A program made the position numbers and the translations under genes. 64,000 nt of DNA from contig NZ_AP022593.1 of the NCBI RefSeq assembly GCF_010731815.2, positions 2,604,001-2,668,000 on the forward strand, in the 5' to 3' direction. Below are positions 44,845 to 53,688 of the stretch, one piece after another. The notes below the pieces were generated by a model, which did no database searches, was not told the DNA's origin, and saw only the letters and a program-made list of their open reading frames with translations. Positions within the stretch are counted from its first letter, which is position 1. Each line of letters starts with the position of its first letter. This stretch comes from Mycolicibacterium arabiense. GTDB lineage: Bacteria; Actinomycetota; Actinomycetes; Mycobacteriales; Mycobacteriaceae.

Positions 44845-45145
44845 GCCCGGACCCGCTGGATACGACGCCGCGACGCGCGGACGTCGCACGCTCGACCGGG
44901 CCGAAGGCGTTCTGATCGGACTCCGGGGATGCAGCAGCGAGGACGCCTTCATGGAACTGGTCACCGCGGCGCGGGACACCGGCCACCGGCTGTCGAGCAT
45001 CACCTCCGCGCTGGTCGACATCGCGTCGCGTCGTGACGGTACGAGCACCGCGCACGACGTGGTCCGCGCACGCTGGGGGCTGCTGCTGGACTCTCGGCTG
45101 ACCGTCGACCACACCGTCGACACCGCCACGCCCGAGCACAACTGA
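44819..45145 (+). CDS. ANTAR domain protein
   Basis: 108 residues from ATG 44,819 (GTG 44,816 possible), overlapping the previous gene by 26 bases. Residues about 25-75 (LDRAEGVLIGLRGCSSEDAF, then TGHRLSSITSALVDIA) form a three-helix ANTAR module that binds paired hairpins in RNA and prevents termination. No GAF or receiver domain is attached, so signal input could come from the overlapping GGDEF-like membrane protein (inference). Confidence 0.8.
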   Translation: MAAMNPLREPGPAGYDAATRGRRTLDRAEGVLIGLRGCSSEDAFMELVTAARDTGHRLSSITSALVDIASRRDGTSTAHDVVRARWGLLLDSRLTVDHTVDTATPEHN

Positions 45146-45203
45146 CGGGCCACGGCCGTCACGTGGGCGGTTCGCGCAACGCAGGCCGGGTAAGCCCCTC
45201 CCC

Positions 45204-46997
45204 ATGACCACTACCGGATCCCAGCCACAGCTCGTCGCCGACGCCATCGTCAAACGCCTCCAACAATGGGACGTGGCAAGGGTCTTCGGCTACGCCGGCG
45301 ACGGCATCAACACGTTGCTGGGCGCCATGCAGCGGAGCGTCGAATCGGGCGGGCCGGAGTTCGTCTCCACCCGTCACGAGGAACTCGCCGCGTTCGCCGC
45401 GTGCGGGCACGCGAAGTACACCGACAAGGTCGGCGTCTGCATGGCCACCCAGGGGCCCGGTGCCATCCACCTGCTCACCGGCCTCTACGACGCCAAGCTC
45501 GACCGCAGGCCCGTCGTCGCGATCGTCGGGCAGGTGGTGTCCACCGCCCTGGGCAGTGGCTACCTCCAGGAAGTGGACCTGCACTCGCTGTTCAAGGACG
45601 TCTGCAGCCAGTACGTCCAAACGGTGTTCGCGCCCGAGCAGGCGCTGACCGCGCTCGACAACGCCATGCGCACGGCCATTGCCACCCGCACCCCGACCTG
45701 CCTGATCATCCCGCACGACGTCCAGCAGGCGGAGATGCCCGAGGAGACCGAGCACACCCACGGCGTCGTGCCGTCCTCGCCCATATCCGCACGGGCGCAG
45801 ATCATCTCGCCCGAGTCGCAGATCCGCGACGCCGCCGCGGTCATCAATGCGGGCAGCAAGGTTGCGCTGCTCGTAGGCCGCGGCGCCGCCGGGTGCGCCG
45901 ACCAGATCGCCGCGCTCGTCGACGCGACCGGCGCCGGCGTCACCACGTCGCTGCTGGGCAAGCCGGTGCTCGACGAGACCCTGCCCTGGCACACCGGGGT
46001 GATGGGGCACCTCGGCACGACGGCGAGCGCCCAACTGATGGCCGAGTGCGACACGCTGCTCATCGTCGGCTCCAACGACCCGTGGACCGAGTTCTACCCC
46101 GCACCGGGCCAGGCCCGCGCCGTACAGATCGACATCGAGCCACGCGTGCTGGGCGCCAAGTACGGCATCGAGATCGCCGTCAGCGGCGACGCGCACCAGG
46201 CACTCGCCGACCTGATCCCCCTGCTCAAACGCAAGACCGACCGCGGGTGGGAGCAGCAGGTGCGCGCCTGGACCACGCAGTGGCACGAGTTGGCCGACCA
46301 GCGGTGCAACGCGGACTCCACCCACGCCAACCCCGAGTTCGTGGTCCGTGAGTTGTCCAAGCACCTGCCAGACGATGCCCGCGTCGCCGTCGACGTCGGG
46401 TCCTCGGTCTACTGGTACGCCCGGCACCTGCGGCTCCCCCCGGGCGTCCCCGCGCACCTCTCCGGCTACCTCGCGTGCATGGGCAGCGCGCTGCCCTACG
46501 GCATCGCCGCCAAACTCGACGCGCCGGACCGGCCCGTCGTCGCGCTCATCGGCGACGGCGCAATGCAGATGGCGGGCCTACAGGAACTCGTCACGCTGGC
46601 CGACCGCTACCAGGACTGGACTGATCCGCGCTTCGTCGTGCTGATCCTGCACAACGGCGACCTGTCCGAAGTGTCCTGGGAGCAGCGGGAAATGGAGAAC
46701 AACCCGCGCTTCGACGACTCGCAGAAGGTGCCGTCGTTCCCGTATGCCGCATACGCCGAGATGCTCGGACTCGGCGCCGTGCGGATCACCGAGTCCGCGC
46801 AGGCCGGTGACGCCTGGCAGCGCGCCTTCGCCGCGGACCGCCCGTTCGTCATCGAGGCGATCACCGACCCGGCCACGCCCCTGCTGCCGCCGTTCATGCC
46901 GGAGTCGAAGTCCGACGCCATGTACGACGCGATGGAGCAGGAGGACGGCGGACACGCGATCCGGGAGCGTGCCGAGGAGCAGCAGGCCGCCGAGTAA
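45204..46997 (+). CDS. thiamine-diphosphate enzyme, pyruvate oxidase/dehydrogenase (PoxB)-like
   Basis: 597 residues. Three-domain order of the acetolactate synthase/PoxB family: N-terminal domain with the cofactor-activating Glu in VSTRHEELAAFAA, central domain VALLVGRGAAGCADQI, C-terminal domain with the TPP-Mg motif GDGAMQMAGLQEL near residue 451 and LHNGDLSEVSWEQR. The last residues are hydrophilic and do not look like the membrane-binding helix of E. coli PoxB. Likely oxidative decarboxylation of pyruvate or another 2-oxo acid. Convergent with the EAL gene; hairpins follow. Confidence 0.85.
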   Translation: MTTTGSQPQLVADAIVKRLQQWDVARVFGYAGDGINTLLGAMQRSVESGGPEFVSTRHEELAAFAACGHAKYTDKVGVCMATQGPGAIHLLTGLYDAKLDRRPVVAIVGQVVSTALGSGYLQEVDLHSLFKDVCSQYVQTVFAPEQALTALDNAMRTAIATRTPTCLIIPHDVQQAEMPEETEHTHGVVPSSPISARAQIISPESQIRDAAAVINAGSKVALLVGRGAAGCADQIAALVDATGAGVTTSLLGKPVLDETLPWHTGVMGHLGTTASAQLMAECDTLLIVGSNDPWTEFYPAPGQARAVQIDIEPRVLGAKYGIEIAVSGDAHQALADLIPLLKRKTDRGWEQQVRAWTTQWHELADQRCNADSTHANPEFVVRELSKHLPDDARVAVDVGSSVYWYARHLRLPPGVPAHLSGYLACMGSALPYGIAAKLDAPDRPVVALIGDGAMQMAGLQELVTLADRYQDWTDPRFVVLILHNGDLSEVSWEQREMENNPRFDDSQKVPSFPYAAYAEMLGLGAVRITESAQAGDAWQRAFAADRPFVIEAITDPATPLLPPFMPESKSDAMYDAMEQEDGGHAIRERAEEQQAAE

Positions 46998-47002
46998 CCG
47001 TG

Positions 47003-47037
47003 GTGACGGGTCGAGTCTCTTGAGTCACACCCGTCAC
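47003..47037. terminator. hairpin after the TPP enzyme gene
   Basis: GTGACGGGT and ACCCGTCAC form a perfect nine-base stem with a 17-base loop, starting six bases after the stop at 46,997. Position suggests transcription termination. Confidence 0.5.
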
Positions 47038-47066
47038 TGCGCGGGCTGGCGTGACGGACCGGGACT

Positions 47067-47138
47067 TGTTCCACCTGGTGAGCGAAAACGTCCCGGAAGG
47101 CGTTCGCCGCCCGACGAATTCGCTCGTCAGGTGGAACA
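47067..47138. repeat. 72-base imperfect inverted repeat between convergent genes
   Basis: The arms TGTTCCACCTG (47,067-47,077) and CAGGTGGAACA (47,128-47,138) are perfect over 11 bases; after a two-base mismatch GAGCGAA pairs with TTCGCTC over seven more. A 32-base loop remains. This can fold into a long stem in either transcript and may be a second terminator or a small mobile repeat. Confidence 0.7.
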
Positions 47139-47209
47139 TCCGCAACTCGATTGCCGCGGCCCGTCGAGTGACTGGTGTGACTACGGTGACTCGACGTGCG
47201 TGACCTGGC

Positions 47210-48469
47210 TCAGCGCATCCGGTCCAGCAGGCTGCGCGCGCATGACGTGACCAGCGCGCGGTCGTGGGTCATGACGAGGTCGAAGCGGCGTTCGCGATCG
47301 AGCACCACGTCGTCGTCCGACGAGTCTTGCTCGCGGGCCAGGAGTGCGGCGGCCGTGTGCGGGCCGAGCATGACCACCGCCCACTCCCGGCACAGCGGGT
47401 CCGACGGCGCCAGCGGCACGTAGCGCAGACCGGAACCCGGGTCGTCCGGCATGTCCGCACCGAAGACGGCCACCAGCGGCAGTCGGGTCGCTAGCTCCTC
47501 GTAGCAGGCATGGGTGGCCGGCGTGAGGTGGCGCCCGCGCTGCAGCGCTGCCATGAGCATGGGCGGGTCCGCGGCATGCCACGCCTGGGTTTCGATGTGC
47601 CGCGAGAACGCCACCAGCGTGTCCTTGCGGGCTGTCCGGACGGGGTGGGTCTCCGTGGCCACCTCGAACGGTGACCGCGACTCCACGTCCACCAGATTGC
47701 GCTCGAGCGGCATCGGCCACGCCGTTGCCGCGTCGTCGATGGCGGCCGCCTGGCCGAACATGAAGCCCTGACCGAGCGTCGCCCCCAGCGCCAGCGCCTG
47801 CTCGAGGTGTTCGTCGGTCTCGATTCCCTCGGCGAGGATCACCGCGCCGGTGCGCTCGTGGTGGGCCAGCACCGCCGACATCGTCCGCGCCTGATCGCGC
47901 GACGGGTTCGACTGCACCAGAGCCAGGTCCAGTTTGACGATGTCCGGGCGGATGACGTCGAGCAACGCCAGCGAATCCGGTTGTGCACCAACGTCGTCGA
48001 GCGCGACGAAGAACCCATCGGCGCGAACGTCGGCCAGCTTGCGCAGCAGTGCGCGGGGATGCGCCAGCAGACTGCGTTCGGTGAATTCGAACGTCACCCG
48101 GAAGTGGTTCCGCGCCCGGTCCAGGACGGACAGTTCCGTCGGCCCCACGTAGGCGCTGGTGGGTTCGCAGTTGACCAGCAGCAGGGTGCCTTCCGGCTGA
48201 TCGTCGTGCAGAGCGCCGCGCAGGGCCGCCTTGATGCAGGTCTGGTCGAGCCGGTCGAGGTCGCCGTGGTCGGTCGCATGCGCGAACACCCGCTGCGGCC
48301 GGGGATCGTCGAGCACCGGCCAGCGGGCCAGCGCCTCGAAGCCGATCACCTGCTCGCCTGGGAGCGCAACGATGGGCTGAAAGGCGGGGTCGATGCCGAT
48401 TCCGTCGATCGCTGCATCGAGTCGACCGACGTCGGCCGACGTCGGCGCACGCGGGTTCAGTTCGGCCAT
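47210..48469 (-). CDS. EAL-DICT protein, putative c-di-GMP phosphodiesterase (copy 1)
   Basis: 419 residues from ATG 48,469. The EAL domain has the expected catalytic residues: FEALARW, LLVNCEPTS, FEFTERSL, VALDDVG, IVKLDLALV and AEGIET with GQGFMFG, so c-di-GMP hydrolysis is plausible. The C-terminal 170 residues (TLVAFSRHIETQAWHA, AVVMLGPHTAAALLA, MTHDRALVTSCA) look like a DICT sensory domain. No membrane segment. A close paralogue lies at 50,950-52,206, the two sharing long identical motifs. Divergent from the SRPBCC gene. Confidence 0.88.
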   Translation of the reverse strand: MAELNPRAPTSADVGRLDAAIDGIGIDPAFQPIVALPGEQVIGFEALARWPVLDDPRPQRVFAHATDHGDLDRLDQTCIKAALRGALHDDQPEGTLLLVNCEPTSAYVGPTELSVLDRARNHFRVTFEFTERSLLAHPRALLRKLADVRADGFFVALDDVGAQPDSLALLDVIRPDIVKLDLALVQSNPSRDQARTMSAVLAHHERTGAVILAEGIETDEHLEQALALGATLGQGFMFGQAAAIDDAATAWPMPLERNLVDVESRSPFEVATETHPVRTARKDTLVAFSRHIETQAWHAADPPMLMAALQRGRHLTPATHACYEELATRLPLVAVFGADMPDDPGSGLRYVPLAPSDPLCREWAVVMLGPHTAAALLAREQDSSDDDVVLDRERRFDLVMTHDRALVTSCARSLLDRMR

Positions 48470-48622
48470 GCGGACCCCCCTGCCTCGGCCTTCGGCAACA
48501 CTCCGCATTCACAGCAAACACCAAGGTTGGGCGATTGGCCACCCCTTTCGGCGGGATTGGGCGCGACGTTTCGCGCATCGGCCCTCGGGTACGCGGACGT
48601 CAATGACATTCGAGGAGAACCG

Positions 48623-49138
48623 ATGAACGTTGTCGACAACGTCAAAGAGCAGTTGAAGCACGTCGCGGAGAAGGTGGCAGAACGGGTCGCCGATGTCGCC
48701 ACCACCGAGTCACGGGTGCAGGCCGTCACCATCGGTCGGCCACGTCATCAGGTGATGGACTTCCTGCGGGACCCTGGCCACCTCTCGCAGATCTTCGGCG
48801 ACATCGCCGTCGTCGAATCCTCGGGCGTCGACCGACTCCGGTTCGACTTCGCAGGCGACAACGGCGCGGAGTGGAACTGCGTGGTCTCGTCCGAAGAGGG
48901 CGAACGGCTGCGCTTCGTAGACGTCAATCCCGAGTCGGAGATGGGCATCGTCCTGGAGTTCCGCGACGCACCCCAGCACCGCGGCACCGAGGTCATCGGT
49001 CGCATTAACGCGGCCGCCCCCGGTGCGCTCACCGGCCCACTGCTGTTCAAGGCGCTCTACCGGGCGCGAGCGCTGCTGCTCACCGGCGAACTGCCCACCA
49101 TCAAGAACAACCCCAGCGCCCGCTCGTCGGAACGCTGA
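48623..49138 (+). CDS. SRPBCC-type (cyclase/dehydrase-like) small protein
   Basis: 171 residues from ATG 48,623 with GAGGAG before. The sequence has the START/SRPBCC order: VQAVTIGRPRHQVMDFLRDP, then IFGDIAVVESSGVDRLRF, and a late amphipathic helix (APGALTGPLLFKALYRARAL). Such proteins bind hydrophobic ligands. Twelve bases separate it from the alcohol dehydrogenase gene; this pairing suggests one transcript and perhaps a shared substrate or stress role. Confidence 0.8.
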   Translation: MNVVDNVKEQLKHVAEKVAERVADVATTESRVQAVTIGRPRHQVMDFLRDPGHLSQIFGDIAVVESSGVDRLRFDFAGDNGAEWNCVVSSEEGERLRFVDVNPESEMGIVLEFRDAPQHRGTEVIGRINAAAPGALTGPLLFKALYRARALLLTGELPTIKNNPSARSSER

Positions 49139-49150
49139 GAAGGACACGAC

Positions 49151-50317
49151 ATGAAAGCGCTCGTATGGAACGGCGTCAACGACATCTCCTACGAGACCGT
49201 CGACGACCCCCAGATGCTCAACCCCAATGACGTGATCGTGCAGGTGCGGCTCACCACCACCTGCGGATCCGATCTGCACTTCATCGACGGCTACATCCCC
49301 GGCATGCGCGAAGGCGACGTCTTCGGCCACGAATTCATGGGCGAAGTCATCGAAGTCGGCCGCGACGTCACCAAGACGAAGGTCGGCGCACGCGTCGTCG
49401 TCCCGTCGTTCATCGCGTGCAACCAGTGTTGGTACTGCGACCGCGACCTGTACTCGCTGTGCGACACCACCAACCCGAACGCCGAGCTGCAGGCCCCGAT
49501 CCTCGGCTCGCCCACGGCCGGCATCTACGGCTACACCCACGAATTCGGCGGCTACGCAGGCTCGCACGCCCAGTACATCCGCGTGCCGTTCGGCGACGTC
49601 AACTGCTTCGAGGTGCCCGAGTACGTGACCGACGAGCAGGCCCTGTTCATGTCCGACGCCGTGCCGACCGGGTACATGGGCGCCGACTTTTGCAACATCG
49701 CCGCCGACGACACCGTCGCGGTGTGGGGCGCTGGCGCCGTCGGTCTGATGGCCGCCCGCAGCGCGCTGCTCAACGGCGCGGGCAAGGTTCTCGTCATCGA
49801 CCGTCTGCCCGAAAGGCTCTCTCTCGCAGAGAGACTAGGCGCCGAGACCATCAACTACGCCGAGGTCGACAGCGTGCAGGAGGCGCTGCGGGAGGCCACG
49901 GGCGGCCGCGGCCCAGACTCGGTGATCGAAGCCGTCGGCATGGAGGCGCACAGCACCGGCGTGCAGCACGCCTACGACCGCGCCAAGCAGGCCCTGCGGC
50001 TGGAAACCGATCGTGCCGCCAGCCTGCGCGAGGCAATCCTCGCCTGCCGCAAGGGTGGCGTCGTCTCGGTGCTCGGCGTCTTTGGCCTGACCGACAAGTT
50101 CCCGATGGGCGCCATCATGAACAAGGGCCTCACGCTGCGCTCGGCGCAGCAGCACGGCCAGCGCTACATCCCGCAGTTCTTCGACTACGTGCAGCAGGGC
50201 GACCTCGACCCGTCGATGCTCATCACGCACGACCTGCCGCTGTCCGAGGGCGTCCGCGCCTACGACATGTTCAAGAACAAGACCGACGGGTGCATCCGAG
50301 TGGCCCTGCGACCCTGA
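49151..50317 (+). CDS. zinc-dependent alcohol dehydrogenase, formaldehyde-dehydrogenase-like
   Basis: 388 residues from ATG 49,151. Medium-chain dehydrogenase: catalytic zinc ligands in TTCGSDLHFIDG and VFGHEFMGEV, structural zinc loop CNQCWYCDRDLYSLCD, NAD-binding VWGAGAVGLMAARSALL. The extended loop after the structural zinc (LQAPILGSPTAGIYGYTHEF) is typical of glutathione-independent formaldehyde dehydrogenase-like members. Oxidises an alcohol or aldehyde with NAD. Convergent with the rhomboid-like gene, only six bases apart. Confidence 0.9.
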   Translation: MKALVWNGVNDISYETVDDPQMLNPNDVIVQVRLTTTCGSDLHFIDGYIPGMREGDVFGHEFMGEVIEVGRDVTKTKVGARVVVPSFIACNQCWYCDRDLYSLCDTTNPNAELQAPILGSPTAGIYGYTHEFGGYAGSHAQYIRVPFGDVNCFEVPEYVTDEQALFMSDAVPTGYMGADFCNIAADDTVAVWGAGAVGLMAARSALLNGAGKVLVIDRLPERLSLAERLGAETINYAEVDSVQEALREATGGRGPDSVIEAVGMEAHSTGVQHAYDRAKQALRLETDRAASLREAILACRKGGVVSVLGVFGLTDKFPMGAIMNKGLTLRSAQQHGQRYIPQFFDYVQQGDLDPSMLITHDLPLSEGVRAYDMFKNKTDGCIRVALRP

Positions 50318-50323
50318 GTCGAC

Positions 50324-50956
50324 CTAGGGACGCGGTTTGGCGCTCGGCCAGTCGTCGGGAGGGTACGGCTTACAGTCGCGATCGGGTGCCGTCGTGCTCG
50401 CTGCGAGCCCGACGGTGAAGGCCGTGAGGTGCCCGACCTCGGTGGCGGTCGGGCGTGCTACCGCGTTGGCCGCGAGCGCGCCCGTGACGATCATCTGGGT
50501 CCGTGCCCGCCATGCAGTCGGGACGTAGCCGGACAGCGCGCCTGCCACCCCGAGCACGTAGTAGCTGACACCGACGTCGCGAACGTTGACCAAGCGCGAC
50601 GGTGCACGGCCCGTGCGGATGCGCAGCCGCAGGTGGCCCTGCCCGACGTAGGTGCCGATGACGTGCGCTGCAGAGCCGACGAGAAGCCAACGCCCCGTGC
50701 CCAATCGGCGCTCGGCGGGCACCACCACCGTCGCGAACACCGGGACGTACGGCCACCACCGGCGATCGTCGAGCCAGAACAGGCTCGACACCAGAACCCG
50801 CGCGGGCTCGGTCCGCAGCCGGCGCAGATTCGTCGAGTGCTCGCGCTGCAGACGGCGCGATCCCAGCCGCCCTGCCGACCGTTGGCGCCGCGTCGTCACG
50901 AACAGGATCGCCAGCCACACCCAACTGAGCGGAACGCCGCGGGCCAGTCTCAGCAC
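50324..50956 (-). CDS. rhomboid-like membrane protein
   Basis: 210 residues from GTG 50,956, which overlaps the stop of the EAL gene by seven bases. Hydrophobic segments include LSWVWLAILFVTT, VLVSSLFWLD, YVPVFATVVVPAE, WLLVGSAAHVIGTYVGQG and VGVSYYVLGVAGALSGYV. The pattern (short helices, His in SAAHVIGTYVGQG, SYYVLGV) resembles actinobacterial rhomboid-like proteins; the classic GxSG protease motif is not evident (VSYYVLG instead), so protease activity is doubtful. Co-transcribed with the EAL-DICT paralogue. Confidence 0.65.
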   Translation of the reverse strand: MLRLARGVPLSWVWLAILFVTTRRQRSAGRLGSRRLQREHSTNLRRLRTEPARVLVSSLFWLDDRRWWPYVPVFATVVVPAERRLGTGRWLLVGSAAHVIGTYVGQGHLRLRIRTGRAPSRLVNVRDVGVSYYVLGVAGALSGYVPTAWRARTQMIVTGALAANAVARPTATEVGHLTAFTVGLAASTTAPDRDCKPYPPDDWPSAKPRP

Positions 50957-52206
50957 ATGCGGTCCAGCAGGCTCCGCACGCACATCGTCACCAGCGACCG
51001 GTCGTGGGTCATCACGACGTCGAATCGTCGGTCTCCATCGGCCACCCACGCCTCAGGGGTGTCGCGCTCGCGGGCAATCAGTGCCGACGCCGTATGCGGG
51101 CCCAAGATCACCACCGTCCACTCCAGGCGGAGCGGATCGTCGGAGGCCAGCGGCACACCGCGCACCCCGTGGCCGAGATCGTCGGGCAGATCCTCGCCGA
51201 ACACGGCGACGAGCGGCAGCTCGGCCGCCATTGCCTGATAGTTCATTCTGGTGCGCGGCGTGAAGTACGTCGCGCGCTGCAGCGCGGTCATCAGCATGGG
51301 CGGGTCGGCGGCGTGACGGGCCTGGCTCTCGATGTGCCGCGAGAACGCCAGCAGCGTCCGCTTGCGGGCCGTCCGCGGCTCGAGCAGCCGCGACGCGAGG
51401 TCGAACGGCGACTGCGAGTCCACGGCTACGACGTTGCGCTCCCGGGGCATCGACCACGGCGCGGCGTCGCCGTGCTCCTCGAGTGAACGGGCGCGGCCGT
51501 ACTTGTAGCCCTGCCCCAGGTCGGCTCCGAGCGCCAGCGCCTGCTCGAGGTGGTGGTCGTTCTCGATGCCCTCGGCGAGGATCACGGCGCCGGTGCGTTC
51601 GTGATGGGCCAGCACCGCCGACAGCGTCCGGGCCTGATCGCGTGACGGGTCCGACTGCACCAGAGCGAGATCGAGCTTGATGATGTCGGGGCGGACGACG
51701 TCGAGCATCGCCAGCGAATCCGGATGCGCGCCAACGTCGTCGAGAGCGATCGAGAAGCCGTCGGCGCGGATTCGCGCCAGCTTGCGCAGCAGCGCCTGCG
51801 GGTGCGCGAGCAGACTGCGCTCGGTGAACTCGAACGTGACCCGGAGACGGTCCCGCCCCGACGCCAGGACCTGGTCGTCATCGGGCCCGACGTACGTGCT
51901 GGTGGGCTCGCAGTTGACCAGCAGCATCGTGCCGGGCGCCAGGTCGTTGCGGAGCGCGACGTCGACCCCTGCGGTGATGCACGACTGGTCGAGGCCATCG
52001 AGGCCGCCGTGTTCAGCGGCATACTCGAACACCGCCTGCGGACGCGGGTCGTCGAGCGACGGCCACCGCGCCAACGCCTCGTAACCGACGGTGACGCCGT
52101 CCGGCAGCGCGACGATCGGCTGGTAGGCCGGGACGATGCCGACGCCTGCGACGGCGTCGCCCAGACGGTTCACGGCCGTCGGCGCCTGCTCTTGCAACCT
52201 GGCCAC
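50950..52206 (-). CDS. EAL-DICT protein, putative c-di-GMP phosphodiesterase (copy 2)
   Basis: 418 residues from GTG 52,206 (next to a G-rich ribosome binding site); the ORF extends to 52,242. EAL motifs: YEALARWPSLDD, LLVNCEPTSTYVGP, FEFTERSLLAHP, IALDDVGAHPDS, IIKLDLALVQ and AEGIEN with GQGYKYG. DICT-like C-terminus: LLAFSRHIESQARHA, VVILGPHTASALIA. It is a paralogue of the gene at 47,210-48,469, presumably from a local duplication; the SRPBCC, dehydrogenase and rhomboid-like genes lie between. Confidence 0.88.
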   Translation of the reverse strand: MARLQEQAPTAVNRLGDAVAGVGIVPAYQPIVALPDGVTVGYEALARWPSLDDPRPQAVFEYAAEHGGLDGLDQSCITAGVDVALRNDLAPGTMLLVNCEPTSTYVGPDDDQVLASGRDRLRVTFEFTERSLLAHPQALLRKLARIRADGFSIALDDVGAHPDSLAMLDVVRPDIIKLDLALVQSDPSRDQARTLSAVLAHHERTGAVILAEGIENDHHLEQALALGADLGQGYKYGRARSLEEHGDAAPWSMPRERNVVAVDSQSPFDLASRLLEPRTARKRTLLAFSRHIESQARHAADPPMLMTALQRATYFTPRTRMNYQAMAAELPLVAVFGEDLPDDLGHGVRGVPLASDDPLRLEWTVVILGPHTASALIARERDTPEAWVADGDRRFDVVMTHDRSLVTMCVRSLLDRMC

Positions 52207-52328
52207 GAGCCCCCCTTGGTTGCCCGGTCGTCGATGCAGCAAACATCGTCGGGCTCCTTTGCGATACTAAGCGTTCAGAGCGCTCTCGGCCCGTCGCGAG
52301 ATGTGACGATTTGGTGCCGTCGGCGGCG

Positions 52329-53684
52329 CTAGCCGGCAGCCGGGTAGGTCGCGGCGGCGAGGGTGACGATCTCCTCGCGGTCGGCGGCCAGCAGGAACCC
52401 GGCCGCGATCGCCGTGTCGAGCGCATCGGTGAACCGGCCGAGGTACTCCGCGGCGCCGCCCGGGTAGAGCCGGTCGAGCCTCTCGGCGTCGAACACCTCG
52501 CCGGAGCCGAACAGCAACGCCATCACGTTGGTCGGCAACCCGCCGCCCGGCGGGAGACCCGAGGTCCGCGCCACCGGCACGTCGACCCACGGCGTGCGGA
52601 CGCCGCCGGAGGCCAGACCGTGCTCGTCGACGACGAGTTCGGCGGCATCGGTCAGGTCGATCGGCGGGGCGCAGGGTGGCGTCGCGCCGGTGCGCACCCA
52701 TTCGACGAGCCCTGCGATCGCGGCCTGCAACACGTAGTGGTGCTGCGGTGCGAAGTTGATGGCGTACGGCAACTCCTGGCCCATCAGCGACCGCGTCGGG
52801 GCGTAGGCCCCCACCAGGTCGGCCAGCGGCGCCCCACCGGAGTCGATGAAGCCCACGTTGATCGTGTAGTTGTCGGCGTGCGCCGTACCCGGGATCTCCC
52901 ACACCCGCAGGCACTCCGAGTCCGATTGTCGCGCAGCGTGATACCCGGCGCGTACACCGCCGACGAGGTCGGTCTCGGTGATCACCGTCAGCACAGGCAC
53001 CCGCAAGTCGTCGACGAACGGCACCGCCCGCTGATCGCCGGCATCGTCGAAGATCGAACTGCCGTCCAGCGGCGCTGCCGGGCCGAACCGGGAGTGCACC
53101 AGGAATCCGTCGTACACCGCGGCCTGCGCGTCGACGACGTTGACGTACGTCGTGAGGAACAGCGCGGACTGCGACTCCCCCACCGCCACTACCGTTTCCG
53201 GCGTCAGTCCGCCCAGGACGTCGGCGTCGCGCACCACCCGTCCGGCCTGGCTGAACACGTCGTAGGCGTACGCGTCGCCGGGATGGCGCAGTGCCGAATA
53301 CCGTTGCGGATTCTGCGTCTTGAGCGACATGTCCAGGCCCAGGCTGGCGCCGCCCTCGATCCCGACCCGCTGCGCGGACACCGCGAGGTAGGCGTGGCCC
53401 GCGCGGACGATCTCGCGGTGCGCCATGAACCACACCGCGGGCGCATCGAGACCACCGCTGACGTTGAGCCACTCCACGATCACCGTTCCGCTGAACCGGG
53501 CCGGGTCGGTGGGCGTCAGCGCGACGATGCGGGTGGTGTAGTCGGCCTTCGTGGATGCGTCCGCGGAAGCCGCTGTGCCCGAGACGAAGAACTCCTCGAC
53601 GCGGTAGCCGACCGTGCCGACGTCGTACGCGCCGAGCAGCAGATTCGGCGCACCGGGCACCGGCGCGACGACCGGGTCGCTCAC
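52329..53684 (-). CDS. alpha/beta-hydrolase domain protein (Abhydrolase_10 type)
   Basis: 451 residues from ATG 53,684. Large alpha/beta-hydrolase: nucleophile elbow VAVGESQSALFL (Ser in GESQS), VEWLNVSGGLDAPAVWFM early, and a late HADNYTINVG with the probable His. No signal peptide. Belongs to an actinobacterial hydrolase family of unknown substrate. It stands four bases after the stop of the kinase-SBP gene upstream on the same strand, so they may be co-transcribed. Confidence 0.8.
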   Translation of the reverse strand: MSDPVVAPVPGAPNLLLGAYDVGTVGYRVEEFFVSGTAASADASTKADYTTRIVALTPTDPARFSGTVIVEWLNVSGGLDAPAVWFMAHREIVRAGHAYLAVSAQRVGIEGGASLGLDMSLKTQNPQRYSALRHPGDAYAYDVFSQAGRVVRDADVLGGLTPETVVAVGESQSALFLTTYVNVVDAQAAVYDGFLVHSRFGPAAPLDGSSIFDDAGDQRAVPFVDDLRVPVLTVITETDLVGGVRAGYHAARQSDSECLRVWEIPGTAHADNYTINVGFIDSGGAPLADLVGAYAPTRSLMGQELPYAINFAPQHHYVLQAAIAGLVEWVRTGATPPCAPPIDLTDAAELVVDEHGLASGGVRTPWVDVPVARTSGLPPGGGLPTNVMALLFGSGEVFDAERLDRLYPGGAAEYLGRFTDALDTAIAAGFLLAADREEIVTLAAATYPAAG

Positions 53685-53688
53685 CCGG

